The notes under the pieces: generated by a model
Database searches by the model: none
What the model saw: only the letters and a program-made list of their open reading frames with translations
What the model was told of the DNA's origin: nothing
In this document: one piece after another, positions 8,480-18,100 of the stretch
How positions within the stretch are numbered: position 1 is the stretch's first letter
How the letters are laid out: the number at the start of each line of letters is the position of its first letter
Source: JBHGBM01 sp041946965
Lineage (GTDB): Bacteria; Acidobacteriota; Terriglobia; Bryobacterales; Bryobacteraceae
Assembly: GCA_041946965.1 (NCBI GenBank)
Contig: JBHGBM010000028.1
Location: 1-58,681 of the forward strand
Length of the DNA stretch: 58,681 nucleotides
Reading direction: 5' to 3'
Translations under genes and position numbers: made by a program

Positions 8480-10090
8480 CTATTCGATATAACCAAGCTG
8501 CCGCAGGCGGTCGAGCACGATCTGTTCGTCTCCCGGGCTCAGCGGCGGCGGAGACTGGTCCGCTGTCCTTACGTCGTCCATTGCGGCATCCTCCTCCAAC
8601 CGAGGCGAACGGGCGGCCAGAAAATCGCGTTCGAAAATACGCGACGGCAGCCGCCCTTCCATCGAGGCGGGAATCGGGAGTCCCAAACTGTATAGAATGG
8701 CCGGCGCGACATCGAGGATCGAAATCTCATCCAGACACACTCCGCGGCGGATGCCCGGCCCGGCAGCCGCGAAGAAACCCGCCGGACGATGCGCTCCGGA
8801 CACGGACGGCCGTTTCGAGAACGGCTGCTCGCTGCGCAGAATGGAGATCAGGCCGCCGTCGCGCAGGACGAGAGTCAGGTCCGGCGCCAGTTCCTGGAAC
8901 GGACCCGCGAAAGCGCGTTCGCGCGTCCAGATCTCGGTGATCATCCTTTCGCCGCTCCCGGGATCGCGCACCTCGGAAAGCTGGTCCATCAAGCGGTCGC
9001 GGAAACCGTGATACTCGGCCGGAGCGATCCCGGGCGAGTTGCCGTCGCGGTTGACGGCAATGTATACACCGTTGCTGGTGGGGGTCGTGGCGAACGCCGT
9101 CGTGCGAGTCCAGTCCATCAGGAAAGTGTGCCGCGCCACCTGTCCGACCCCGAGCAGGGGACCTCCGGCCGCGCTCGCACCGCGCTCTTCCGCCCAGGCC
9201 AGGTAGCCGTGCCGCTCCAGCCACGTGTTCAGGTGAAACACGTCGCGTGTGGGCCCGAAACCGTGATCCGAAGCGATGATCACGGTGGCCTCCGGCCCCG
9301 CCTGCAAGGCGATTTCCCCGATGATGGCATCCAGCCTGCGGTAGTAGTCCAGGCAGAGCCCGCGCAGATCGAGTTCCCAATCGGCCTTAAGCGGCGTGCC
9401 ATCCTCCGGACGCAGGAAGCGCCAGCAGAGGTGCTGCAACTTGTCCATGCCGTCGAACAGGACACCCGTCAGCGCCGAGGGGTCGCTTGACTCGAGTTCC
9501 CGGCAAATGTTGAACCAGGCCTGTTCGCGCCGGATGTGCAGCTCGACCCAGGGCCGGAATTCGTTGGTGTCCGAACAACCCTCCGTGGCCCTTTCCTCGA
9601 GTTTGAAATCCATGGCCAGCTCCCGGGGGTTGAAATCCGGACGCGCCTTCAGGCGTTCGAACAGGCCCTCCGGCCAGCAGGCCAGCCGCAACTGCTTCCA
9701 CGGCACCCACCCGGGCACCACGTAGCCGGGGAGTTCCGGCGGCGGGAACATGGCCGGAAAGTTGAGCGCCGTGACGCGCAGGCCGTGCCTCGCCGCCAGC
9801 GACCAAACCGTCGGGACCGCTACGTCGTGCGAGGTGAAGAAACGGATGTGGCGCGTTTCCGGAGAAACCAGCCGGAAGAAATCGAAGACACCGTGCCGGC
9901 CCGGCCGGCAGCCGGTCATCAGGGAGGTCCACGCCGGCGGTGTCAGCGCGGGAACCACGGTCCGCAACGACGCCCGCGTCCCCCGGGCGAGGAACTGGCG
10001 CAGAAACGGCATGACGCCGGCTTCCATCAGCGGATCGAGGATCGTGAAAGTGGCCCCGTCGAGACCGACCAAAACGGTTTTTGCGTTCAT
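8480..10090 (-). CDS. Cytosolic alkaline-phosphatase-superfamily phosphodiesterase-like enzyme
   Basis: This 536-residue protein starts with VLVGLDGATF, the metal-binding Asp motif of type I phosphodiesterase / nucleotide pyrophosphatases. The predicted nucleophile is Thr50 in ALTPPAWTSLMTG, where sulfatases have Cys or Ser in CxPxR. SDHGFG supplies further metal ligands. No signal peptide or membrane helix is seen, which is unusual for this superfamily and suggests an intracellular substrate. It overlaps the free ACP gene by ATGA. Two more members with the same Thr-x-Pro-Ala pattern lie at 25037-26353 and 40256-41638. It may transfer or remove a phosphate-linked head group; the true reaction is unknown. 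Confidence 0.83.
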   Translation of the reverse strand: MNAKTVLVGLDGATFTILDPLMEAGVMPFLRQFLARGTRASLRTVVPALTPPAWTSLMTGCRPGRHGVFDFFRLVSPETRHIRFFTSHDVAVPTVWSLAARHGLRVTALNFPAMFPPPELPGYVVPGWVPWKQLRLACWPEGLFERLKARPDFNPRELAMDFKLEERATEGCSDTNEFRPWVELHIRREQAWFNICRELESSDPSALTGVLFDGMDKLQHLCWRFLRPEDGTPLKADWELDLRGLCLDYYRRLDAIIGEIALQAGPEATVIIASDHGFGPTRDVFHLNTWLERHGYLAWAEERGASAAGGPLLGVGQVARHTFLMDWTRTTAFATTPTSNGVYIAVNRDGNSPGIAPAEYHGFRDRLMDQLSEVRDPGSGERMITEIWTRERAFAGPFQELAPDLTLVLRDGGLISILRSEQPFSKRPSVSGAHRPAGFFAAAGPGIRRGVCLDEISILDVAPAILYSLGLPIPASMEGRLPSRIFERDFLAARSPRLEEDAAMDDVRTADQSPPPLSPGDEQIVLDRLRQLGYIE

Positions 10091-10398
10091 CTGCCTGCTC
10101 CTCGCCGCTGCGGCTCGCCGTTGTTCAACTGCTCCTCCACGAAGGCCACCAGTTCCCCCACGGAGAGGTCGCTGCGCCCGTTCTGCCCGATGGTGGCCAG
10201 GAATTCCGCGAAAGGCATCAGGCGGCGGTAGTGCTGCTGGATGGCGGTACCCAAAACCACCACGTCCAGCGATTCCAGGCCGAGCTCGCGAAACAGCAGG
10301 GTATGCTCTCCAATTGGCTGGCAGCAGTCCCAGTCGCTCGCCAGCTCACCCAGCGTGCGGAGGACGTAATCGGAAATGGCTTCGCCTTCAAATTGCAT
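10087..10398 (-). CDS. Stand-alone acyl carrier protein
   Basis: This 103-residue acidic, helical protein carries the phosphopantetheine attachment motif LGLESLDVV with Ser43. It overlaps the stop of the KS-AT-DH-PPT synthase by 11 bp and the following phosphodiesterase-like gene by 4 bp. The adjacent synthase has no ACP domain, so this protein may be its carrier in trans; it could also receive the finished chain for tailoring. The phosphopantetheinyl transferase fused to the neighbouring synthase is the likely activating enzyme. Confidence 0.9.
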   Translation of the reverse strand: MQFEGEAISDYVLRTLGELASDWDCCQPIGEHTLLFRELGLESLDVVVLGTAIQQHYRRLMPFAEFLATIGQNGRSDLSVGELVAFVEEQLNNGEPQRRGAGR

Positions 10399-13300
10399 AC
10401 GTGTCCATAATCACGGCGGTAGAATACACCAGTTCTCCGCTGCGGCCTGTGAAAGCGCGCACCGGGCGGCCTCCCACGTACGGAAACTCACGCGCCAGGT
10501 CCCCGCGAAGCCGGATCGAGACGCTCCCGGTTTCGCGGCTCAACTCGCAGGCCTCGAGTTGCTGCGGCCCTCCGGCGATTCCCCGCTCCAGGGCCTTCCC
10601 CACCGCCTCCTTCGCGCACCAGAACCGCAGCACCCACTCGCGGCGCAGTTCGCCCTCGAGACCCCTCAGCAGTGCGCGTTCGCCGGGGGAGAACGGGAGA
10701 TCTTCCGCCTCGGCTCGCGCGCGGGCGAGCGACTCCAGGTCCAGCCCGATACGCCGGCCGGGGCCGGCATCCGCCAGGGCCGCCGCCACCACGGGGATGT
10801 GGGAGATCGAAACGGCCGGGTGAATGCCCAGCCGTTCTGTCCACGCGCCGGAGACGAGCGGCCGGCCGCGGCCGTCGTTCGAGATCCGGATGTCGGCGGG
10901 GCAGAGCTTGACCCCCGTGCGGCGTTCCACCAGCATGCGGACGGCATCTTTCGCCGCACAGCGCCCGAGCAGCCACTGGCGGCGGAAGCCGGCGTCGCCG
11001 GACATGGCATTCCACTCCTCCCGCTCGGCCCGGCTGAGGACCAGTTGCACCAGAGTTTTCAGCCAGATGCCGTGGGACGACTCCAGAAAATCCGGTGAAA
11101 ACGCATCCAGGCGGCAGCAAACCATTTGTTCCGGGTAAGACGCGACGGGCTCGCGCCACTCGGCGGCCAGCAGCCCTTCGCGAGGCTCCCGCCGCAAACC
11201 GCGGAAAGCGGCGGTCTGCGGGAACCTGCGGTCTTCCCACCCCTCCAGGGTGTACAGTGTACGCCCGCTCGAAGTCAGATGCACATTCGAGGACATCTGC
11301 TTTTCCTCGAGGTTGGTGACGCGCACCCGGCACTCCACGCGCGTGCCCGGGCGCGCTGTGGGCGGCCCGTAACACTTGAGACACGCGACCCGGTAGGGAA
11401 AGATGTCGCCCAGTGGATCCAGGGCTTCCTGAATCCAGAAACTCACCGCCTGTCCGGCGTTGTCGAGCATCAGGGGGTCGGTCAGAAACGCAGGCTCGGG
11501 CAGTCCCGCGATGAGGGAATCGAACGGCAGCACCCGCATGGTGGCCGTGCCGCCGTCTTTCCCCACGCGGTCCATGCTTTCCACGGCCTGGAAACGGGAA
11601 CCGTGGAACATGCCGTCGTAGTACAGCAACTCCGGTTTCCACTTCGACGGGCGTTCCCCGGAGAGCGGGAACTCGCCTGCTGGCGGCGCCTGCGGATAGC
11701 TGTCCGCGAAGACTGCCGTGCACTCCGCCCAAAGGTGCCTGATGCCGCCCTCGCCGTTCCCGCCCCGCATGGTCACATAGATTCCGCCGTTGCGGCGCTC
11801 CGCCGCGTATTCCACAGTGACATCGCCCTGCTCGAGCGTGATCCAGCGGTACAGCCGGAATTCGCGGATTTCAGCCAGCACCTTCCCGGGCTCGAGAAGC
11901 GACGCGGCCTCCGCCAGCGCCTCCATGAAGAACGTCAGCGGCACAACGGGCAAAGCCGCCAGCAACGGATCGTCATCGGAGACGTTCCGGCCCAGGCGGT
12001 GGTCGTCAATGAACAGGTCGCGCTTCAGGGAGAACCGGTGGCGTGCCTGGACCCTTTCCTGAGGCGAGAACTCCAGAATCTCCGTCACGAAAGGCCGCGT
12101 TTGCGGAGCGTTCGCAACCGGGACCGCCCCGACTCGTTGCAGGTATGCGCCGTACACGGTCTGCTGTAAACGCAGGAACTCTTCCATTGTCCGGAAGTGG
12201 GCCTGCATCGCTCTCTCCCGGGGGGAGGGTGCGGCCGCCGCGGCTGCTGCCGCAGCCGCGGCGGGCGCGGAGGCGGCACGAGCGGCAGGCAGCGTGAGGC
12301 CCTCCGGCAGACGAAACGGCTGTAGCCCGCTGCGGATCGGAAGGGTCCTCCGGCGCGGCTTTTCGGCCTCTTCCACCGCCTGCGGGTTCCGCCGTTCATA
12401 CAGCGCTTCGAGGCGCATGGGAACGCCGTGCGCGGCGAGTTGCCCCAGCAGATGGTGAAGCTGCAAAAGGCCGGAGCGGTGCTGCACGTCGGCGGCCGCG
12501 GCCAGGTGCGGCTTGCCCCGCAGGATGTCGTCGATGAAGGCTGTGAGCATGCCCCGCGGGCCGGCTTCCACGAACACCCGCACCCCATCCTGGTACATGC
12601 GCTCAATGGTGTCCTGGAACCGCACTTCCCTGGCCCACTGCACCGACGCCAGGTTGCGCACCTCGTCCGGGTCGCTGGGGTAAAGCCCGGCCGTGGCGCA
12701 CGAATACACGGCGGCGGCGGGCTCGGCAATGTTCACGCCTTTGAAGTATTCCAGCGTCGGCCCGGTAAACGCATCGAACCAGGGTGTGTGATAGGCGCGG
12801 GCCCATGGAAGTTTCTGCACGATGCAGGGCTGCCCCTCCAGAGAGCGCAGCAGATTCTGTACGCCCTGCCCCGTACCGCACAGCACCACCTGGTGCGGGC
12901 AGTTGCTGAGCGCGATGTGGACCTGCCCGCCGCTGGCCGCCACGAGGGATTCGAGCAGGCTCCGCTCGGCGCCGGCCACGGTCAGCAGGACGCCTTCCCG
13001 CACTCCGCCGGCCGCCTTGATGTTCTCGAACACCGCGTTCACGCCGCGGATGTGCTCGAGGAGCTGCTGCTCCGTCGCGGATTCCACCAAGCCCGAGGCC
13101 ACCAGCGCGGCGTTCTCTCCCGTGCTGTGCCCCGCCATGGCGTGCGGCGTCACCCCCAGACGCTTTAGAAGCGCGTGAATGGCGAGGTCCGACCCGAAGA
13201 CGGCCTCCACCGCCAGGTCCATCATCGACCAGAGTTCGCCGCCGCCCGGAACCGGGGGGAACAGCGCATCCCTGAGCGAGTAGCCGCGCGGGTGCCCCTC

Positions 13301-15151
13301 AAAGGCGCGCTCCATCAGGTCGAACACGCTCCGCACTTCGGGGAAATGAATCGCCAAATGCGAGAGCATTCCCGCATATTGGGCGCCCTCGCCCGGAAAA
13401 ACGAACGCCAGCTTGCCCTCGGCGGCCAGCGGCCGGCGCGCGTAGTAGATGCCCTGGTTATCCCGGATGCGCTGCGTGCCCGCCTCCGCGAGCCGCTCCA
13501 GCGCGCGGTCGAGCTTGGCCACCAGGTCCTCGCGCGACGTCGCGACCAAGGCCAGGTTGACGGCTCTGCGTTCGCGCGTGCAGTTCACCGTCCAGGCGAG
13601 GTCTTTGAGGGAGAAGTCCAGGTTCCGGAGCGCCGCGGTGCGCCGCACCCGCTCCGCCTCGCCGCGCAGTCCGGCGGTGTCGGCAGCGGAAAGCACGAAA
13701 AGCTCGCTATCCCAGTTGTGCTGCTGCCAGGCCGCGGGACGTGCGCCTGTGTACTCCTCCAGAACGACATGCGCGTTGATGCCGCCGAAGCCGAACGCGT
13801 TCACCCCGGCGCGCCGCGGCGCCGCCGTCGAGCCGTGAATCCAGGGCCGCGTCTCGGTGTTGATGTAGAACGGAGTTTCGTCGATCCCGAGTTTGGGGTC
13901 GGGCTTCTCGCAGTGCAGCGTGGGGGGCAGCACCCTGTGGTGCAGCGCCAGCACGGTCTTAATGAACCCCGCGATGCCCGAAGCCGGCATGGTGTGACCG
14001 ATCATGGACTTGACCGAGCCAAGCGCGATCTGCTTCGCATTGCCGTTGCGCGGCCCGAACACCGACCGCAGCGCCTGCATCTCGACCTGGTCGCCCACCG
14101 GAGTTGCGGTTCCGTGGGCTTCAATCAGGCCCACGGAGCCCGGCTCGACGCCCGCCGCCTCGTAGGCGCGCCGCAGCGCCAGTTCCTCGCCTTCGAGGCG
14201 CGGCGCCAGCAACCCCACCGCGCGACCGTCACTCGCCACTCCCACGCCGCGGATCACGGCATACACCCGATCGCCGTCGCGTTCGGCGTCTTTCAGCCGC
14301 TTGAGCACCACCATCCCCACGCCTTCGCCGAGCAGCGTGCCGTCGGCCCCGCTGTCGAACGGGCGGATCTCGCCCTTCCGTGAGAGCGCCTTCAGTTGGG
14401 AGAAGATGATCATGATTACTGCCGGGGTCGAGGCGTGCACCCCGCCAGCCACCGCCATGTCGCACCGGCCGGTCACCAGGTCGTGAACGGCGTGGTCGAG
14501 CGCCACCAGAGCGGAGGCGCATGCCGCGTCCACAACATAGTTCGCTCCCATCAGGTCGAGCCGGTTGGCGATCCGGCCACTGATCAGGTTCGGCACCAGG
14601 CCCGGCGCCGTGTCGGCGTGAAACGGCGGCAGGCTGCTCTTGAGGTGTCGCCTCAACTCCGCCAGCTCGACGTCGGTATGTTCCGGGTGAAGTTGTTTCA
14701 GCACCCGCAGCACGCTGTCCACTACGATGCCGTGCTGGATGGCGGTGGCATTACCGCGGTTGACATAAGTGCCGCGGCCGATAATGACCTCCGTGCGCGC
14801 GTGCGCCTTGCCGACATCTATGCAGCCGGCGTCGGTGAGCGCGTCGTAGGCGGCGCGAATGGCCAGGAAGTGGTCGGGCTCGCAGCCATCCACCGAGCCC
14901 GGCATGATGCCGTAGCGTGCGGGATCGAACTCCGCCAGGCCGTGCAGGAAGCCGCCCCGCTTGCAGTAGGTGCGGTCGTTCTCCGTGGATTCGGGATCGT
15001 AGCACTGCTCCGCGCCCCACTCCTCGGGAGCGTCAGAAACGGCGTCCACCTTGTTGAGGATGTTCTCCCAGTAGCGCTGCATGCAGGGTGCGCCGGGAAA
15101 GACGCACGCCATCCCGATCACCGCAACCGCGCCTGGAGGTCCATCCTTCAT
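10388..15151 (-). CDS. Iterative type I synthase: KS-AT-DH-phosphopantetheinyl transferase
   Basis: This 1587-residue multidomain protein begins with a ketosynthase (residues about 8-460; Cys211 in DAACAS, His346 in EAHGTA, His386 in IGHTMP). An acyltransferase follows (about 545-870; Ser676 in GHSTGE, His in ARAYHTPW), then an Ala-rich linker near residue 960, and a hot-dog dehydratase (about 1030-1310; His1051 in DDHRLG, Asp1230 in MLDNAG). A C-terminal Sfp-like 4'-phosphopantetheinyl transferase ends the protein (about 1370-1587; Asp1471/Glu1473 in IGLDLE, Lys1514/Glu1515 in WCAKEAVGK). All catalytic residues look intact. There is no ACP or KR; those are in the partner protein, whose stop it overlaps by ATGA, and a free ACP follows. 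The DH-PPT end recalls enediyne synthases, whereas the rest is closer to secondary-lipid synthases. The start at 15151 gives the usual VIGMACVFPG edge of the KS. Confidence 0.93.
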   Translation of the reverse strand: MKDGPPGAVAVIGMACVFPGAPCMQRYWENILNKVDAVSDAPEEWGAEQCYDPESTENDRTYCKRGGFLHGLAEFDPARYGIMPGSVDGCEPDHFLAIRAAYDALTDAGCIDVGKAHARTEVIIGRGTYVNRGNATAIQHGIVVDSVLRVLKQLHPEHTDVELAELRRHLKSSLPPFHADTAPGLVPNLISGRIANRLDLMGANYVVDAACASALVALDHAVHDLVTGRCDMAVAGGVHASTPAVIMIIFSQLKALSRKGEIRPFDSGADGTLLGEGVGMVVLKRLKDAERDGDRVYAVIRGVGVASDGRAVGLLAPRLEGEELALRRAYEAAGVEPGSVGLIEAHGTATPVGDQVEMQALRSVFGPRNGNAKQIALGSVKSMIGHTMPASGIAGFIKTVLALHHRVLPPTLHCEKPDPKLGIDETPFYINTETRPWIHGSTAAPRRAGVNAFGFGGINAHVVLEEYTGARPAAWQQHNWDSELFVLSAADTAGLRGEAERVRRTAALRNLDFSLKDLAWTVNCTRERRAVNLALVATSREDLVAKLDRALERLAEAGTQRIRDNQGIYYARRPLAAEGKLAFVFPGEGAQYAGMLSHLAIHFPEVRSVFDLMERAFEGHPRGYSLRDALFPPVPGGGELWSMMDLAVEAVFGSDLAIHALLKRLGVTPHAMAGHSTGENAALVASGLVESATEQQLLEHIRGVNAVFENIKAAGGVREGVLLTVAGAERSLLESLVAASGGQVHIALSNCPHQVVLCGTGQGVQNLLRSLEGQPCIVQKLPWARAYHTPWFDAFTGPTLEYFKGVNIAEPAAAVYSCATAGLYPSDPDEVRNLASVQWAREVRFQDTIERMYQDGVRVFVEAGPRGMLTAFIDDILRGKPHLAAAADVQHRSGLLQLHHLLGQLAAHGVPMRLEALYERRNPQAVEEAEKPRRRTLPIRSGLQPFRLPEGLTLPAARAASAPAAAAAAAAAAAPSPRERAMQAHFRTMEEFLRLQQTVYGAYLQRVGAVPVANAPQTRPFVTEILEFSPQERVQARHRFSLKRDLFIDDHRLGRNVSDDDPLLAALPVVPLTFFMEALAEAASLLEPGKVLAEIREFRLYRWITLEQGDVTVEYAAERRNGGIYVTMRGGNGEGGIRHLWAECTAVFADSYPQAPPAGEFPLSGERPSKWKPELLYYDGMFHGSRFQAVESMDRVGKDGGTATMRVLPFDSLIAGLPEPAFLTDPLMLDNAGQAVSFWIQEALDPLGDIFPYRVACLKCYGPPTARPGTRVECRVRVTNLEEKQMSSNVHLTSSGRTLYTLEGWEDRRFPQTAAFRGLRREPREGLLAAEWREPVASYPEQMVCCRLDAFSPDFLESSHGIWLKTLVQLVLSRAEREEWNAMSGDAGFRRQWLLGRCAAKDAVRMLVERRTGVKLCPADIRISNDGRGRPLVSGAWTERLGIHPAVSISHIPVVAAALADAGPGRRIGLDLESLARARAEAEDLPFSPGERALLRGLEGELRREWVLRFWCAKEAVGKALERGIAGGPQQLEACELSRETGSVSIRLRGDLAREFPYVGGRPVRAFTGRSGELVYSTAVIMDTYAI

Positions 15152-18100
15152 GCGTGGGCCCTCTCGGCGTGAGTCTCCCCCCACGGCCCGCCGCCGATCA
15201 CGGTCAGCACGGTGTTGCGGCTGCCCCGCTCCACTTCGTCGAGAAGGGCCGCCACGCCTTCGGCGCGCGGGATGAGCTGGATGCCCCGCGACTCGAACTG
15301 CCGCCGCACCTCGTCCGTCACCATGCCACCGGAACTTTCGGCGGGACCCCACGGGCCCCAGTTCATCGCGGCGACATGGCAGGGCCATGCGGCCGCGAGC
15401 GACACCGCGGCGCCGTTGAGAATTCCGTTGGCCGCGCCGTAATCGGCTTGCCCGCGGTTGCCGAAGGCCGCCGTCACCGAGGACATCAGGACCAGGCAGC
15501 GCAGCTTGTCCGGCTTGAGGTGGCGGGCCAGCAGAAAGACGCTGTCGGCCTTAGTGTGCACGACGCGGTCGAATGACTCGGGCGTCTTATCGCGAATCAG
15601 TTTGTCTTCGATGATGCCCGCGCCGTGGATCACACAATCGAGCCGCCCCTGCCGGCCGTAGATGCCGGCCAACAATTTTGCGACGGCCTCTTCCTGCCGG
15701 ACATCGACGGAGACGTACTCGACCTGTGCGCCCGCCCCGCGGATGGCTTCCAGCGTCTTGCGGATCTCGCGGTCTTTCATCAGACGCCGGAACGCGTTTT
15801 CCACGTCCGCAGGCCTGACGGCGACGCTGGTTTGCCGCAGCCGCGCGGCCAACGCGGCCTTAAGCTTGGCGGAATCGGCGATTTCCGCCACGTCGCGCGG
15901 GTCCTCGGGGGGCGGCGCCGCCGACATCCCGGCCAGAAAGATGGTGGGTTGGAAGCGCCTGGCAAGCTCGACGGCGATGTCGGCGGTGATGCCGCGGGCG
16001 CCGCCCGTCAGCAGAAACACCCAGTCGCGGCCGATGGCGCGCGCGGGCTTCTCCGGGTACTTGGCCGGCTGCACCGCCACCCTGACCCGCCGGCCGCCGG
16101 AAAGCCCCACCTGCATTACATCGCCAGGGCAACTGAGTTCCGCGATGAGCTTGCGACCCAGCGTTCCCGGCTTCTCCGCAACGTCCAGGTCCACGATCTT
16201 GCAGGCAGCCTCGGGCAGTTCGACAGCGGCGGTCTTGACGAAGTCTGCCGCGCCCCAGTGCGCCGGGCAGGCGCTCCGGGCCGAGGCTCCGAAATCCCCG
16301 CCGCGACCGGTCACTACCGCCAGCAGCGCGCCTTTTTCGCGCCCCGCCGCCGTCAGGTCGGGGCCGGCCGCGCGCACCAGCGCGTAGAGGCTCTTCACTT
16401 CCTCCTGAATGTGCTCGCGCCAGTCCGCCAGCGCGCCCCCGTGCAGGACGCTTGCCGGGTGGACGCGCACGGGCAGCAGGTGAACGATGGCACCCACGGG
16501 TCCATAATCGGCACGCACGCCGCGCACCACTGTTTCGATCGCGCCAGGGTCCGTCAAGTCCGCGGTGATCGCCCCGTCTTCGGCCCGCACCGGCCCGCGG
16601 CCGTGCCTCAGCAGCACCACCGTCTCCCCGGCCTGTCTCCAGGCGTTCGCGAGCGAGGCCGCCAGTCCGGTTTCGTCGTCAGTGATGATCGAGACGCGGC
16701 CGGGATACTTGCGGGCCTCGCCGGCCGCGGGCAGATCGGCGACAGTCATCACCAGGCGCGGAGTCGCAGGCGGCGAAGCCGCCTCCGGCGGAGCCAACGC
16801 CGCGGAGAGAGGTTGCAGCATGTCCGCCAGGGTCCGGGCGGAAGTCAGCTTGTCCATCATCCCCTGGATGGCGGTCTGTTCGGAAGGTGTAAAGAGCCGC
16901 TGGAAGGCGTTGAGGATCTCCACCCGCTTGATCGAGTCTATACCCAGGTCGGATTCGATGGCGGCGGCCAGGTCCAGCATCTCGACCGCGTAGCCGGTCC
17001 GCTCGCTGACGATTTTCAGCAACTCCGCTTTCACGTCGCGGGCTGCGGAGGCCTTAGCCGGTTCCGGGGCCGGCGCCGCCTCCACCGCGGCGGGTGCGGG
17101 CACGGCGGCAGCCGGCGCCAGCGTGGCAAAGGCCGCGGGCGCTGGCGCGGCGGGCGTGCCCTGCAAGTACGCTGTCATCACCGCAGTCTGCGCGGACAGG
17201 AACTCCGACATCAGCCGCTGGAACTGTGCCATTACGGCATCCGCCGTGCCCGGAACCTGCGGCAGCGCCGGCGCCGCAGGGGGGGCGGGCAGCGGCGCGG
17301 GGACCGCGGCCGGCGCGACCGCCGGCGCCCGTAACACGATGGGCGGCTCGACGGAGACCGGCCTGTCCTTGGGCCGGACGTAGTTCCCGGTCACCATCCA
17401 GCCGGGTTGCGAGGCGCGCACCGGCTGCCGGACCCGGGCCCGCACGTCATCCACGCGGCCGCGTAACAACTCCCACGGCTTCACATCCACCCCGAGCGCG
17501 GCGAGGCGCGCCAGCACGTGAAGCAGTTGCACGATCCCGGAGCGGCCGGTCATGTCGGTTTGTAGGATCCACGCGTCCGTCCCGTCGAGGATGTCGCGCG
17601 CCAGGCCGCTGAGCACGCCCTTGGGGCCGGTTTCGATGAAGATGCGCGCGCCGGCTTCGTACATGGAGCGCACTTCTTCGGCGAAGCGCACGGGCCGCAC
17701 CAGGTGCTCGGCCAGCAGGCCGGCCACCTCCGCCGGGTTCTCCGGGTAGGGGCCTCCCAGGGTGTTCGAAAACACGCGGGTCGTCCCGTTTGACTCCGAG
17801 GCCGTGAAGCGGACCGCGGCCAGCGTCGCGGCCAGCTTCTCCCTGGCCGGCTGCATGAGCTGGGAATGGAAGGCGCACGCAACTGGGAGCATCCGCGCCG
17901 TCAGGCCCGCGCTTTGCAGCCGCTCCGCCGCGCCGCGCACGGCCGCGGTGGGGCCGGAGATGATCGTCTGCCGCGGGCTATTCAGGTTGGCGATGACGAC
18001 GTCCTGACTCCCGTCGAGAGCCGCACCCACCGCCTCCTGACCGGCGGCGACCGCCGCCATGGCCCCGGGATCGTCCTGAATACCCTCGTTGATGGCCCGG

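Noticed and set aside
12230..12290. A DNA tandem repeat of GCN codons.
   Set aside because: It encodes the Ala-rich inter-domain linker of the synthase, so it is ordinary linker sequence.
10388..15151. An enediyne biosynthetic cluster.
   Set aside because: The DH-PPT end is similar, but the KS-AT-ACP-KR-DH-PPT single chain, thioesterase and accessory warhead genes are absent, and an ER-type domain is present.
4373..15388. Longer N-termini for the SDR, MFS, epimerase and KS-AT-DH-PPT genes.
   Set aside because: The extra residues have low-complexity composition, overlap the neighbouring gene fully, and the ATGA junctions give starts that match each family's N-terminus.
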